From Planctomycetaceae bacterium (GTDB lineage: Bacteria; Planctomycetota; Planctomycetia; Planctomycetales; Planctomycetaceae): a stretch of 13,974 bases of DNA. The stretch spans positions 1-13,974 of the forward strand of contig DLVV01000336.1 in assembly GCA_003445035.1 (NCBI GenBank), read 5' to 3'. The notes under the pieces were generated by a model. That model was given only the letters and a program-made list of their open reading frames with translations. It did no database searches and was not told where the DNA came from. Within the stretch, counting starts at the first letter, position 1. Each line of letters opens with the position of its first letter. A program made the translations under genes and the position numbers. Shown here piece by piece: positions 1-7,928 of the stretch.

Positions 1-1211
1 CCGGTCAGGCCCAGCAGTTCGTCGATGATCCGCTGTCGCTTGTCGGGGACCTTCGAGTCGATGAAGGCCCGGGCCATCTCCGGCGAGGGCAGTGTGCCGA
101 TGAGGTCGAGCGTGACCCGGCGGAGGAAGGTGGCGTCATCGCACAGTCCCGAGGGCTCGATGCCCAGTTCGCGGAACTTCGCCGCCGCCAGTTCGTCGAC
201 GAAGTTGTTGTTCTTCCAGCCGTCCAGCCTGGCGTTGGTGGCAAAGGGGGTGACGAACATCGAGATGTCGGCCTGGCTCCCGAAGCGGATCATCACCGGG
301 GCCTGGCCGCGGCCGCTGGCGGTGATCAGGCCTGAGGGAGCCACCTCGAGGATCGACTCGTCCATCGAGTCGTACTTGGCCCAGGCGGTGACGTCACGGA
401 CGGTCTTGTCGTTGTAGTGGGCGATGACCCGCAACTGCTGGGTCGTGCCGACGGTGCCCACGCGGCGCTTGGGAAAGACCTCCAGGCGAGTGACCTCGTG
501 GGCCTTGCCGCTGGACAAGGCAGCCCCGGAAAGCAGCCAGGCGACGAGGATGTCGTGGTCGACCGATTGTTGGTCCAGGCGGTGGCCACCGCCGTGGGGG
601 ACCTGCATCGTCGGCTTCCGCAGGAAAAGGCTTTCTCGGGGAGACACCAGGCTGACTCGTCGCTGATGCCGTTCGCGGATGATCGCCTTCCGGTCGAAGT
701 CGGCGTTGTAACCGAAGACCGAGAGCTTGAAGCCGCCCTTGCCGTACTGGGCGGCGTGGCAGGATCCGCTGTTGCAGCCGTGCTTGCTGAGGATCGGGCT
801 GATCTGTTGGCGGAAACCGATCGCCGGATCGGCGGTCACTCCGCTGACGGTCACCTCGATCAGTTGCACCGCCTTGCCGCCGCCCGGAACCATCACCTCG
901 ACTCGAGTCGTTCCGTTGCCACGGGCCAGTAGTTCACCCGAGCGGCTGACGCTGACCACGTCGGGGTTCAGCGACGTGTACAGGACCTTGCGTGTCAGGT
1001 CACTTGACCGGTCGCTGGACCTGTTTCCATCGATGACTTCGCTGACAACCAGTTGGACTCGTGCGAAGTTGCCCGCCAGCGTGGCCTTCTCGGGGACCAC
1101 TTCGATCCGGGGTTCCCCGGCAGCGATGGCTTGACCAGAGAGAAGGCATGTCGCCAACAGCAGCCATCCGACAAGAAGGTGCCGCAGGGAACGGGACGGG
1201 GAGTGTCTCAC
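1..1211 (-). CDS. Secreted Big_2 / DUF1549 planctomycete protein, N-terminal part
   Basis: Partial gene: 403 codons are visible and the frame stays open to the left edge of the window. The GTG start at 1211 is chosen because GGAG lies 8 nt upstream (1220-1223) and a signal peptide follows at about residues 8-31 (LLVGWLLLATCLL core, cleavage near AIA/AG). Residues about 35-123 and 240-322 look like bacterial Ig-like (Big_2) domains. Between them lies C146-N-S-G-S-C151-H152, a CX4CH motif followed by GKGGFKLSVFGY, as in the cytochrome-like segment of this planctomycete family. From about residue 332 the DUF1549 (PSCyt2) domain begins, with FLRRVTLDLIGTLPSPEMAR at 362-381. Full-length relatives usually continue into DUF1553, which would lie outside the window. 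Biochemical function is not established for the family; export beyond the inner membrane is inferred. It is divergent from the DUF1501 gene, its usual partner. Family assignment is confident, function is not. Confidence 0.9.
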   Translation of the reverse strand, partial: MRHSPSRSLRHLLVGWLLLATCLLSGQAIAAGEPRIEVVPEKATLAGNFARVQLVVSEVIDGNRSSDRSSDLTRKVLYTSLNPDVVSVSRSGELLARGNGTTRVEVMVPGGGKAVQLIEVTVSGVTADPAIGFRQQISPILSKHGCNSGSCHAAQYGKGGFKLSVFGYNADFDRKAIIRERHQRRVSLVSPRESLFLRKPTMQVPHGGGHRLDQQSVDHDILVAWLLSGAALSSGKAHEVTRLEVFPKRRVGTVGTTQQLRVIAHYNDKTVRDVTAWAKYDSMDESILEVAPSGLITASGRGQAPVMIRFGSQADISMFVTPFATNARLDGWKNNNFVDELAAAKFRELGIEPSGLCDDATFLRRVTLDLIGTLPSPEMARAFIDSKVPDKRQRIIDELLGLT

Positions 1212-1509
1212 GATGAGGTCTCCAGTGATTGCCGAACGAGCGGATCGTGTTATCGAAGCCGATTCGGCCAAACAGCGAGGCAGGGACGGTGAGGGCGAAA
1301 GTGGCAAGGCGATCGCCGGTAGGTGGGTTCATTATGTCCGGTGGCCGAAGCCGATGCTATAGGAGGGCCATCGCGTCAATCTGCGTTGATACATCCAAAT
1401 CTCTACTGGTAGAATCAGGACCCCACCGGGGCCGTCCCGATTGGCTCCGAATTCGGTTTTGGCGGCGAGAGCCGCCCTGCAGCCGACATCCTTCAACGAG
1501 ACAGAATTC
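1212..1509. other. Divergent intergenic region between the DUF1549 and DUF1501 genes
   Basis: This 298-bp spacer separates two divergent gene starts and holds no convincing coding frame. Its right part (about 1355-1420) is richer in A/T than the surrounding DNA and contains the rightward promoter listed separately. For the leftward gene, a CATAAT hexamer on the minus strand at 1331-1336 could be a -10 element, but no good -35 sits at the right distance, so the leftward promoter is unresolved. No riboswitch or clear operator repeat was recognised. Confidence 0.6.
1386..1415 (+). promoter_or_regulatory. Sigma70-like promoter for the DUF1501 gene
   Basis: TTGATA (1386-1391, 5 of 6 to TTGACA) is followed by an 18-bp spacer and TAGAAT (1410-1415, 5 of 6 to TATAAT). 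A TG one base before the -10 makes it an extended -10. It predicts transcription starting near 1421-1423 and a leader of about 87 nt before the ATG at 1510. It lies in a local A/T-rich patch. It is a pattern match only. Confidence 0.55.
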
Positions 1510-2835
1510 ATGCTGAATCTTCTGCCCGGACTCGACCGCGACTGCGAAAGGATTTCCCGTCGTTGCCTGCTGCAGGTCGGTGGCCTGGCCGGCCTGGGTC
1601 TGTCGTTGCCGACGATGCTGGCCGGACGCCAGGCGGCCGCGGCACGGGGCGAGACGACCAAGGAGATCAACTGCATCCTGGTCTGGACGCGTGGCGGCAC
1701 CAGCCACCACGACACGTTCGACCCGAAGCCCGAGGCGCCCCTGAGCGTCCGGGGTGAGTTCGGCGTCATCGATACGGCGATCCCCGGTGTGCAGTTCACC
1801 GAGATCGTGCCGAACATGGCCCGCGAGGCAAAGCGGTACTCGGTCCTGAGGGGCTGGAACCCGCGCAACGGCAGCCACGGCACCGCCGACCAGTGGGTGA
1901 TGTCCGGCCGGCGGTTCAACCCCGCGATGGCGTTTCCGACCTACGGTTCGGTGGTCAGCCACCACAAGGGCTTCAAGAGCGTTCTGCCGCCGTTCGTGCA
2001 ACTGGGCAGCGACATCGACCGTCGTTACGGCGGGGGGACGGCGGGGATCCTGGGAATCGAGCACAGCCCGTTCGAGATGCTGGCCGATCCCAATGCCAAG
2101 CAGTTCAACGTCCGCGACATCACTCCCCCCACGGGCGTGTCGATGAAGCGGGTCGACCGTCGCCGACGGATCCTCTCGAAGATCGACGCACTGCAGCGTC
2201 GCGCCGACCTGCAACCGGTGGCCTTCGATGCCCTCGACGATTTCTACAAGGCGGCGATGAACATCATCACCGCGCCGGAGACCAAGAAGGCCTTCGATGT
2301 CGATTCGGAGAACGCCAAGCTGCGTGACCGCTACGGCCGCAACAAGTTCGGCCAGAGCTGCCTGTTGGCCCGCCGGCTGATCCAGTCGGGTGTCCGTTTC
2401 GTCACCGTCACCGACGGTGGCTGGGACACCCACCAGAACAACTTCAACTCGCTGAAGAACAGCCGTATCCCGCCCGTCGACAAGGCGTTGCCGGTGTTGC
2501 TGGAAGACCTGGCCGACCGGGGGCTGCTCGATTCGACGCTGGTGATGTGGCTGACCGACTTCGGCCGCACCCCCAAGATCAACTCGGCCAGCGGCCGTGA
2601 TCACTGGTCGACCTCGGGGTTCGCGATCATGTCCGGAGCGGGCATTCCCCAGGGACAGATCCTGGGCGAGACCGATGGCGAAGGTGGTCGGGTGGTCAAG
2701 AACGAGTACCACAGCGACGACATCGCCACGACGGTCTACAAGAAACTGGGCATACCGCACGACCTGGTCGTGCACTCGCCCGACGGCCGTCCGGTGCAGT
2801 TGATCGAGGGCAAGCCGATCCGCGAATGGATGTAG
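1510..2835 (+). CDS. DUF1501 family protein with Tat-type N terminus
   Basis: A 441-residue protein starting at ATG 1510. The frame extends 69 bases further upstream to 1441, but the MLNLLPGLDRDCERISRRCL beginning is the usual start of this planctomycete family. S16-R17-R18-C19-L followed by a hydrophobic, Gly/Leu-rich stretch (to about residue 45) resembles a twin-arginine export signal. The family is distantly related to the alkaline phosphatase/sulfatase superfamily; consistent conserved blocks here are GGTSHHDTFDPK near residue 62, GGWDTH near 305, DFGRTP near 355 and GRDHW near 368. The C terminus ends in a PVQLIEGKPIREWM tail typical of the family. Activity of DUF1501 proteins is not established. 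The ribosome site is weak (GAG about 10 nt upstream). The gene ends only 9 bp from the convergent CYTH gene, with no terminator seen. Family assignment is very secure; role is unknown. Confidence 0.93.
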   Translation: MLNLLPGLDRDCERISRRCLLQVGGLAGLGLSLPTMLAGRQAAAARGETTKEINCILVWTRGGTSHHDTFDPKPEAPLSVRGEFGVIDTAIPGVQFTEIVPNMAREAKRYSVLRGWNPRNGSHGTADQWVMSGRRFNPAMAFPTYGSVVSHHKGFKSVLPPFVQLGSDIDRRYGGGTAGILGIEHSPFEMLADPNAKQFNVRDITPPTGVSMKRVDRRRRILSKIDALQRRADLQPVAFDALDDFYKAAMNIITAPETKKAFDVDSENAKLRDRYGRNKFGQSCLLARRLIQSGVRFVTVTDGGWDTHQNNFNSLKNSRIPPVDKALPVLLEDLADRGLLDSTLVMWLTDFGRTPKINSASGRDHWSTSGFAIMSGAGIPQGQILGETDGEGGRVVKNEYHSDDIATTVYKKLGIPHDLVVHSPDGRPVQLIEGKPIREWM

Positions 2836-2844
2836 CGGGTCGAT

Positions 2845-3372
2845 TCAGCCTGCCGTCAACAGGTCCGAATACGACTCCCCGATGATCGCCTCGGTGGCGA
2901 TTCCGAATTCGCCTTGCAGTTCCTCCAACTGCGCGTAACCGTCGGCCTCGTCTTGCCCGGGGTTCAGGACCGCCTCGAATTCGAGGAAGTTGCCCAGCCC
3001 GTCGACCTCGTCGAGATGAATCCTCACGTTGTCCAGCAGGAACAGTCGTCGCACCTTGCGGACCACGACCTGGACGCCCAGCCCCGCGTCGAGGGTTTCG
3101 AGAATGGCAGCCGGCCGTGGTACGGGAACAACGTGGAACTGGCTGGTCCGGGCGGCCACCTGGTCCGGGCGTGCGTACCAGATCAACTCGGCCGAAACAC
3201 CGTCCACACGGCTGTCGATCTCCCGCAGTTTCAGTCGTCCGTCGGCGGCGTGGAAGTAGGTGTCCACCTGTTGGAGTGAATCGGTGTCGACGGCACCGAT
3301 CCGCAGTGCGGTGTCGTGTCCGGCCTGGAGGTCGGGAAAGCGGGCCTTGAGTTCAACGTTGCGGCGTGTCAC
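2845..3372 (-). CDS. CYTH-domain protein (class IV adenylate cyclase / triphosphatase-like)
   Basis: A 175-residue protein, normal length for a stand-alone CYTH (triphosphate tunnel) enzyme. The start is GTG at 3372, giving MTRRNVELKAR; the GTGA overlap with the upstream stop (4 bp) and a G-run about 11 nt upstream suggest translational coupling. The signature ExExK strand reads N5-V-E7-L-K9, so the first acidic position is Asn, a variation that I believe also occurs in CyaB-like members. YFHAADGRLKLRE (about 40-52) supplies the Lys/Arg pair, and VRKVRRLFLLDNVRIHLDEV then GNFLEFEAV (about 104-135) are the characteristic strands with basic and acidic residues pointing into the tunnel. Family members hydrolyse or cyclise triphosphates (ATP, tripolyphosphate, thiamine triphosphate) with Mg or Mn; which reaction applies here cannot be told. 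It is the last gene of the minus-strand cluster. Confidence 0.88.
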   Translation of the reverse strand: MTRRNVELKARFPDLQAGHDTALRIGAVDTDSLQQVDTYFHAADGRLKLREIDSRVDGVSAELIWYARPDQVAARTSQFHVVPVPRPAAILETLDAGLGVQVVVRKVRRLFLLDNVRIHLDEVDGLGNFLEFEAVLNPGQDEADGYAQLEELQGEFGIATEAIIGESYSDLLTAG

Positions 3373-4745
3373 AGCAGTGTGTTCCCCCGCACGGTTGCAG
3401 TGTTTGCGGGAACGTCGAGAGGTTCGGCGGTGGCTCCTCCGACGAGGTTGTTCTGGACCAGGTTGTCACGACTCTCACCGCGAATGCGGACCGCCTGCCG
3501 CATCGACGGTTTCTCGCGGCGATCGATGATGCTGTTTCCCGAGATACGGCAGCGGAGGCAGTCGGTCATTTCGATGCCCCGGACCAGTGAGTCGAGAAGT
3601 TGGCATTCGCTGATGGCGAAGTCGTGACATTTCTCGAGCGTGATTGCTGCTCCCGAGTCGGCGGTTCCGGAGCAGAGTCGGCGGGCGACGAGCCCGATCA
3701 GTGAGGCGTCGCGGCACCTGGTGAACTTCAATCCGTCACGGGGCGGGGCCTGGTCGTCGCCTCGCCAGACGAAGGTGTTGCTGCCAATCGACAGTCCCGA
3801 GCAGTCCTCGGCGAGGATCGACAGGTCCTGGGAGTCGTAGATCGTGTTGCCGGTGATCGCCACACGTTCCACGTGCTTCAGTTCGATGCCCCGCATCTGC
3901 GAGCCCAGCACGTTGCCGGCGATCGTCACCAGCCTTGCCGCGGCTGCCCCGGTGGTGTCCTGGCCATGGATGCGGACGTTGCAGCCACCCGGCTGGATGG
4001 TCGCCTGCAGCGTGTTGCTGCTGATCGTCACCTCGCTGATCACGCCCGCGGGTGCCTCGAACCAGATTTCCGCACCCCGCGGTTCGCCACCTGGCGACTT
4101 GTCCACGCCGGGATGGTTGTTGTACTCGATGTCGTTCCCGGTGATCTGCAGGTTGTGGACGTCTCCGTCGAGCGACTTGATGCCGGCCCGCTTGTTCCAA
4201 CTGATGTGGTTGCCGTGCACGATGATCTGGTGCAGGTTGCAGCGGTCAAAGAACAGCCCGTAGCGGTGGTTGTCCAGGAGGTGCGAGTCGCTGAGGATGA
4301 AGTCTCGGTTGCGTTCGACCAGCCGGATGCCGTCCACGCAGCGTCGAACCAGCACTTCACGGATGGTCGTCTTGGTGGTCTTCCGCAGCTCGATTCCCGA
4401 CGCTTCGGCGTGCCGGCCGAGGATCTCGATGCCACTGATCGTCGGGAACCGTTCCTTTTCCCAGGTGTGGTCCTGGTAGGACTGGGGTTGTGCCGTGCCG
4501 CGGTGGTCACCGACGATCCGCAGGGCGGGTCCGGGACCGTCCATGAGAATTCTCGACGTGCCACCGGTCCCCCGGACCGAGGCGTATCCGGTCCGGGTGG
4601 TGTCGATCACGATGGGACGGGTGATGCGATAGGAACCCTTGGCGAGTTCCAGCACCCCGTCGCCGGCGGCCAGGGCGTGTTCGAGCGCTTCGGTGTCGTC
4701 GCGTTGGCCGTCGCCGGCTGCTCCGAAGTGATTCACAAAAGCCAT
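3369..4745 (-). CDS. Right-handed parallel beta-helix protein (pectate-lyase-3-like N terminus)
   Basis: A 458-residue protein. The frame is open further upstream to 4868, but ATG 4745 is preferred: GGAG (4754-4757) lies 8 nt upstream and the protein then starts MAFVNHFGAAGDGQRDDTEA, the classic start of the pectate-lyase superfamily beta-helix (FGAxGDGxxDDT). The rest is a run of beta-helix coils of about 22-24 residues rich in Asn, Ile, Val and Gly, for example HGNHISWNKRAGIKS, ITGNDIEYNNHPG, ISSNTL, IAGNVLGSQMRGIEL and ITGNTIYDS, continuing to ISGNSIID and VQNNLV. Such folds bind or cleave polysaccharides, but no catalytic set could be identified. No signal peptide or membrane segment is visible, which is unusual for the fold. 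It ends overlapping the CYTH gene by 4 bp and starts 103 bp after the phosphoesterase gene, so co-transcription is likely. Function unknown. Confidence 0.87.
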   Translation of the reverse strand: MAFVNHFGAAGDGQRDDTEALEHALAAGDGVLELAKGSYRITRPIVIDTTRTGYASVRGTGGTSRILMDGPGPALRIVGDHRGTAQPQSYQDHTWEKERFPTISGIEILGRHAEASGIELRKTTKTTIREVLVRRCVDGIRLVERNRDFILSDSHLLDNHRYGLFFDRCNLHQIIVHGNHISWNKRAGIKSLDGDVHNLQITGNDIEYNNHPGVDKSPGGEPRGAEIWFEAPAGVISEVTISSNTLQATIQPGGCNVRIHGQDTTGAAAARLVTIAGNVLGSQMRGIELKHVERVAITGNTIYDSQDLSILAEDCSGLSIGSNTFVWRGDDQAPPRDGLKFTRCRDASLIGLVARRLCSGTADSGAAITLEKCHDFAISECQLLDSLVRGIEMTDCLRCRISGNSIIDRREKPSMRQAVRIRGESRDNLVQNNLVGGATAEPLDVPANTATVRGNTLL

Positions 4746-4753
4746 CGGGTGGT

Positions 4754-4757
4754 CTCC
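4754..4757 (-). promoter_or_regulatory. Ribosome binding site of the beta-helix gene
   Basis: GGAG on the minus strand, 8 nt before ATG 4745. It decides that start over the longer in-frame opening at 4868. The same GGAGACC string and spacing precede the GTG start at 1211. Confidence 0.6.
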
Positions 4758-4848
4758 GTTCGGCGTGATCTCCAGTGGGGCGTGTATCTTGACCAACCGG
4801 AGGGGCCAGCTGAAGTCGACCACCGGTTTGGAGACGGTCGCCGCTGTC

Positions 4849-6012
4849 TCAGTCGGCCTGCAGGACAATCCGTGTCAGTTCGGGCCGGCAGAGAAATCTC
4901 ATCGGGTGACGTCCCGAGAGGCCACGGCTGACGACCATCAGGGTCGAGCCCACCTGGAAGTCGCCGGACGCGTAACGGATGCCGAATCGGCTCGGTGAGT
5001 AGATCGGCCCGATCAACGGCAGGCAGACCTGGCCGCCGTGGTTGTGGCCGGCCAGGACCAGGTCGACGTCCTGCCCGGCCGCCACACCGATGTTGTCGGG
5101 CGTGTGGCTCAGCAGCAGCCGAAACGTGTCGTCGGACTTCGGTTCCAATTCGGGATGTTCGCCCATCCACGGCCATTCGGTACCGGCGACTTCAAGTTGC
5201 AGGCCGTGGTGTTCGAAGGCGATGCATCGGCCGGCAACATCGGTCCAGCCGGCGTCGTCGGTGGTCACCTGCCGGATCCGTTCGGGCTGGTGATGCCAGT
5301 CGTGGTTGCCCAGGATGAAGCAGCGGCCCAGCCGGGCTTCGATCCGTCCCAGTGTCTCGGGCAGCCAGTCGACCAGTGTCATCTCGTCGATCAGGTCTCC
5401 GGTGCAGACGGCCAGGTCCGGCTCCATTTGGTTGGTCAGTTCCACGACCGCTTCGAACCAACGGCGGTCGACGGTGCCGGTCAGGTGCAGGTCCGTCCAC
5501 TGGACGATCGAGAACCCGTCCCAGGCACTCGCCAGGCCGGGCAGGCGGACGGTCCGGGTCGTGACGTCGAGCTGGAAGGCCTGGTTCCAGGGCAGGCGTG
5601 CCATTTGCTGATGACGGCCTTTGCCGATCGGGCGGCCGCCCAGCCGCGCGGCCAGGTCGAGGATTTGTGAATCGTGGCCGAGGACAGCCCGCGGCCGTCG
5701 CCGCAGCCGTCGCCAGATGGAGTGGGACACCAGGGAGGTGAGACCCGCGGCGCAGCACCCCGCGTAGAGTTTCCAGGGAATGGCCATCTGGGCCCAATCG
5801 CCTCCGGTGAGCACGCCGGGCCGCCAGAGTCCGATCCAGCCGATCAGCAGCGGTGGTCCCAGCAACAGGGCTCCGTCGTGCCAGCGGCGCCACCGATCCA
5901 GCCGACGTCGCGGCCAGGCGTTGGCGTAAACCCGGTTCAGCCAGGCGGTCCACAATTCGCAGTGGCCGGCGTACCAGGCCAGCAGTAGCAGGAAGTTGGT
6001 CAATACGCTCAC
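4849..6012 (-). CDS. Membrane-anchored calcineurin-like metallophosphoesterase (YkuE/YaeI type)
   Basis: A 387-residue protein from a GTG start at 6012. The frame is open far upstream (to 7146) but that part is antisense to the UbiD-family gene, and hydrophobic protein sequence begins at 6012. Three hydrophobic segments (about 4-24, 48-64, 81-97) precede a basic stretch RRLRRRPR, indicating an inner-membrane anchor. The catalytic domain carries all metallophosphoesterase blocks: D174-L-H176, G205-D206-L-I-D209, G235-N-H-D238, H303 and G322-H323-N-H325, expected to hold a two-metal centre. Relatives of this architecture (YkuE, YaeI) act on membrane or envelope phosphoesters such as UDP-sugar lipids; the substrate here is unknown. 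No clear Shine-Dalgarno sequence is seen, so the exact start is less sure than the family. It is the first gene of the minus-strand cluster and divergent from UbiD, with 72 bp between starts. Confidence 0.88.
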   Translation of the reverse strand: MSVLTNFLLLLAWYAGHCELWTAWLNRVYANAWPRRRLDRWRRWHDGALLLGPPLLIGWIGLWRPGVLTGGDWAQMAIPWKLYAGCCAAGLTSLVSHSIWRRLRRRPRAVLGHDSQILDLAARLGGRPIGKGRHQQMARLPWNQAFQLDVTTRTVRLPGLASAWDGFSIVQWTDLHLTGTVDRRWFEAVVELTNQMEPDLAVCTGDLIDEMTLVDWLPETLGRIEARLGRCFILGNHDWHHQPERIRQVTTDDAGWTDVAGRCIAFEHHGLQLEVAGTEWPWMGEHPELEPKSDDTFRLLLSHTPDNIGVAAGQDVDLVLAGHNHGGQVCLPLIGPIYSPSRFGIRYASGDFQVGSTLMVVSRGLSGRHPMRFLCRPELTRIVLQAD

Positions 6013-6084
6013 GGGACACCAGGAGCCGTTCCGAAGATCCGTGAAGGGTGGTACTACAAAGTCGCGTCGCGTTACAACAGGGCC

Positions 6085-7911
6085 ATGGGGTATCGGAACC
6101 TGCGTGAGTGCCTGAACGACCTGGAACGAACCAGCCAACTGGTCCGGGTCGACCACGAGGTCGACGGGGAACTCGAGGTGGCCGAGATCCAGCGTCGGGT
6201 CTACGCCGTTGGCGGACCGGCTGTCTACTATTCTCGAGTCAAGGGCTGCCGCTTCCCGCTGGTCTCGAACCTCTTCGGCACGATCGAGCGAACCCGGTTC
6301 CTGTTTCGGGACACGATCGAGAGTGTCAAGCGGCTGGTCGAGTTGAAAGGTGACCCGGGGGCGGCTCTGAAGAATCCGTTGAAAAGCCTGGGCCTGTTGG
6401 GTACCGCGTGGTCGATGCGTCCCAGGCAGGTACGTCGCGGGCCGGTGACCGAGTGCACCGCACGGGTGTCGGATTTGCCGGCGATCCGCAACTGGCCCGA
6501 CGACGGCGGCCCGTTCATCACCTTGCCGCAGGTCTACACCGAGGATCCTCGACGACCCGGCTGGAGACACTCGAACCTCGGCATGTACCGGGTGCAGCTT
6601 TCCGGTGGCCAGTACCAACCCGACCAGGAGGTGGGCCTGCACTACCAGATCCATCGTTCGATCGGGTTCCACCATGCAGCGGCGATCGAGCGGGGTGAAC
6701 CCTTGCGGGTGGCCGTCGCCGTGGGGGGGCCGCCGACCATGGCCCTTTCGGCTGTGATGCCACTGCCGGAGGGCTTGCCCGAGTTGGCATTCGCCGGAGC
6801 ATTGGGGGGACGGCGGGTGCGGTTGGTGCGGTCGACCCGTCACCTGCCGGTCCCGGCCGAGGCCGATTTCTGCCTGGTCGGGACGATCGACCCGGAGCGA
6901 TTGTTGCCCGAGGGGCCCTTCGGGGATCACCTGGGTTACTACAGCCTCGCCCACGATTTCCCGGTGATGCGGGTCGAACAGGTGTACCACCGCCGCGATG
7001 CGGTGTGGCCGTTCACCGTGGTGGGGCGACCGCCACAGGAGGACACGTCCTTTGGCGAGATCATTCACGAGTTGACCGGTCCGGCGATCCCGACAGTGGT
7101 CCCGGGTGTGCACGCGGTTCACGCGGTGGATGCGGCCGGAGTGCACCCATTGTTGCTGGCCATCGGCAGCGAGCGGTACGTGCCGTATGCCGAGAAGCGA
7201 CAGCCGATGGAGTTGTTGACCTGTGCCAACGCGATCCTGGGGCAGGGCCAGTTGTCACTGGCCAAGTACCTGGTGATCGCAGCTCGAGAGGACAATCCCG
7301 GCCTGAACATCCACGACATCGTGTCGGTATTCCGCCACGTGCTCGAGCGGATCGACCCGTCCCGCGATCTGCATTTCCAGACGTCGACGACCATCGACAC
7401 GCTCGACTACACCGGCACCGGATTGAACCAGGGCTCGAAGCTGGTGCTGGCCGCGGCCGGTCCGGTTCGTCGTGAGTTGCCGATCGAGGTGCCGGCCGGA
7501 ATGGAATTGCCCGATGGTTTCAGTGACCCCCGTGTCGCGCTGCCCGGAGTGCTGGCTGTCCAGGGACCGGCCGGTGGCCGGGCCGGTGATATCGCTCGAC
7601 TGGTTGACGGTTGTGGAGGCGATCACCCGTTGAACGGTTTTCCACTGGTCGCGGTGGTCGATGACAGCCAGTTCGCCACCACGACGCTCGAGAACTTTCT
7701 CTGGGTGACCTTCACCCGGTCGAATCCGGCCTCGGACGTTCACGGTGTCGATGCGTTCATCGAGGACAAGCACTGGGGATGTCGTGGATCGGTCGTGATC
7801 GACGCCCGCACCAAGCCGGATCACGCGCCACCTCTGATCGAGGACCCCGAGGTGACCCGGCGGGTGGACCAACTGGCGGCTGCGGGTGGTCCGTTGCACG
7901 GAATTCTCTAG
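6085..7911 (+). CDS. UbiD-family decarboxylase, long form (menaquinone-type candidate)
   Basis: A 608-residue protein from ATG 6085. UbiD enzymes are (de)carboxylases using prenylated FMN made by UbiX. Family blocks are clear: GYRNLRECLNDLE at the N terminus, SNLGMYR169VQL, LHYQIHRSIGFHH, and LLPE276GPFGD281HLGYYS, so the catalytic Arg-Glu-Glu/Asp set appears present (R169, E276, D281 by alignment from memory). EDTSFGEIIHELTGP (near 315-330) is also typical. At about 600 residues it is longer than E. coli UbiD (roughly 500) and matches the length of forms associated with futalosine-route menaquinone synthesis; this is inference, since no other quinone gene is in the window. No UbiX is nearby. 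The ribosome site is weak. The next gene starts 17 bp downstream, suggesting co-transcription. Confidence 0.93.
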   Translation: MGYRNLRECLNDLERTSQLVRVDHEVDGELEVAEIQRRVYAVGGPAVYYSRVKGCRFPLVSNLFGTIERTRFLFRDTIESVKRLVELKGDPGAALKNPLKSLGLLGTAWSMRPRQVRRGPVTECTARVSDLPAIRNWPDDGGPFITLPQVYTEDPRRPGWRHSNLGMYRVQLSGGQYQPDQEVGLHYQIHRSIGFHHAAAIERGEPLRVAVAVGGPPTMALSAVMPLPEGLPELAFAGALGGRRVRLVRSTRHLPVPAEADFCLVGTIDPERLLPEGPFGDHLGYYSLAHDFPVMRVEQVYHRRDAVWPFTVVGRPPQEDTSFGEIIHELTGPAIPTVVPGVHAVHAVDAAGVHPLLLAIGSERYVPYAEKRQPMELLTCANAILGQGQLSLAKYLVIAAREDNPGLNIHDIVSVFRHVLERIDPSRDLHFQTSTTIDTLDYTGTGLNQGSKLVLAAAGPVRRELPIEVPAGMELPDGFSDPRVALPGVLAVQGPAGGRAGDIARLVDGCGGDHPLNGFPLVAVVDDSQFATTTLENFLWVTFTRSNPASDVHGVDAFIEDKHWGCRGSVVIDARTKPDHAPPLIEDPEVTRRVDQLAAAGGPLHGIL

Positions 7912-7928
7912 AGACGGGGTCACCACGG

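Noticed and set aside
1357..2775. Minus-strand frame of 472 codons opposite DUF1501
   Set aside because: Shadow of the DUF1501 gene; no recognisable domain.
2836..2844. Possible terminator between convergent DUF1501 and CYTH genes
   Set aside because: Only 9 bp separate the stops and no stem-loop with a T-run was found there.
3873..4931. Plus-strand frame of 352 codons opposite the beta-helix gene
   Set aside because: Antisense shadow; the minus strand shows the repeating beta-helix coils and a good ribosome site.
6013..6084. Divergent promoters between the phosphoesterase and UbiD genes
   Set aside because: Promoters must exist nearby, but the hexamers seen (TTCCGA-17-TACTAC on plus; TTGTAA-15-TAGTAC on minus) match consensus too poorly to list.
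6013..7146. N-terminal extension of the phosphoesterase frame
   Set aside because: It is antisense to the UbiD-family gene and lacks family sequence; hydrophobic, family-like protein begins at the GTG at 6012.
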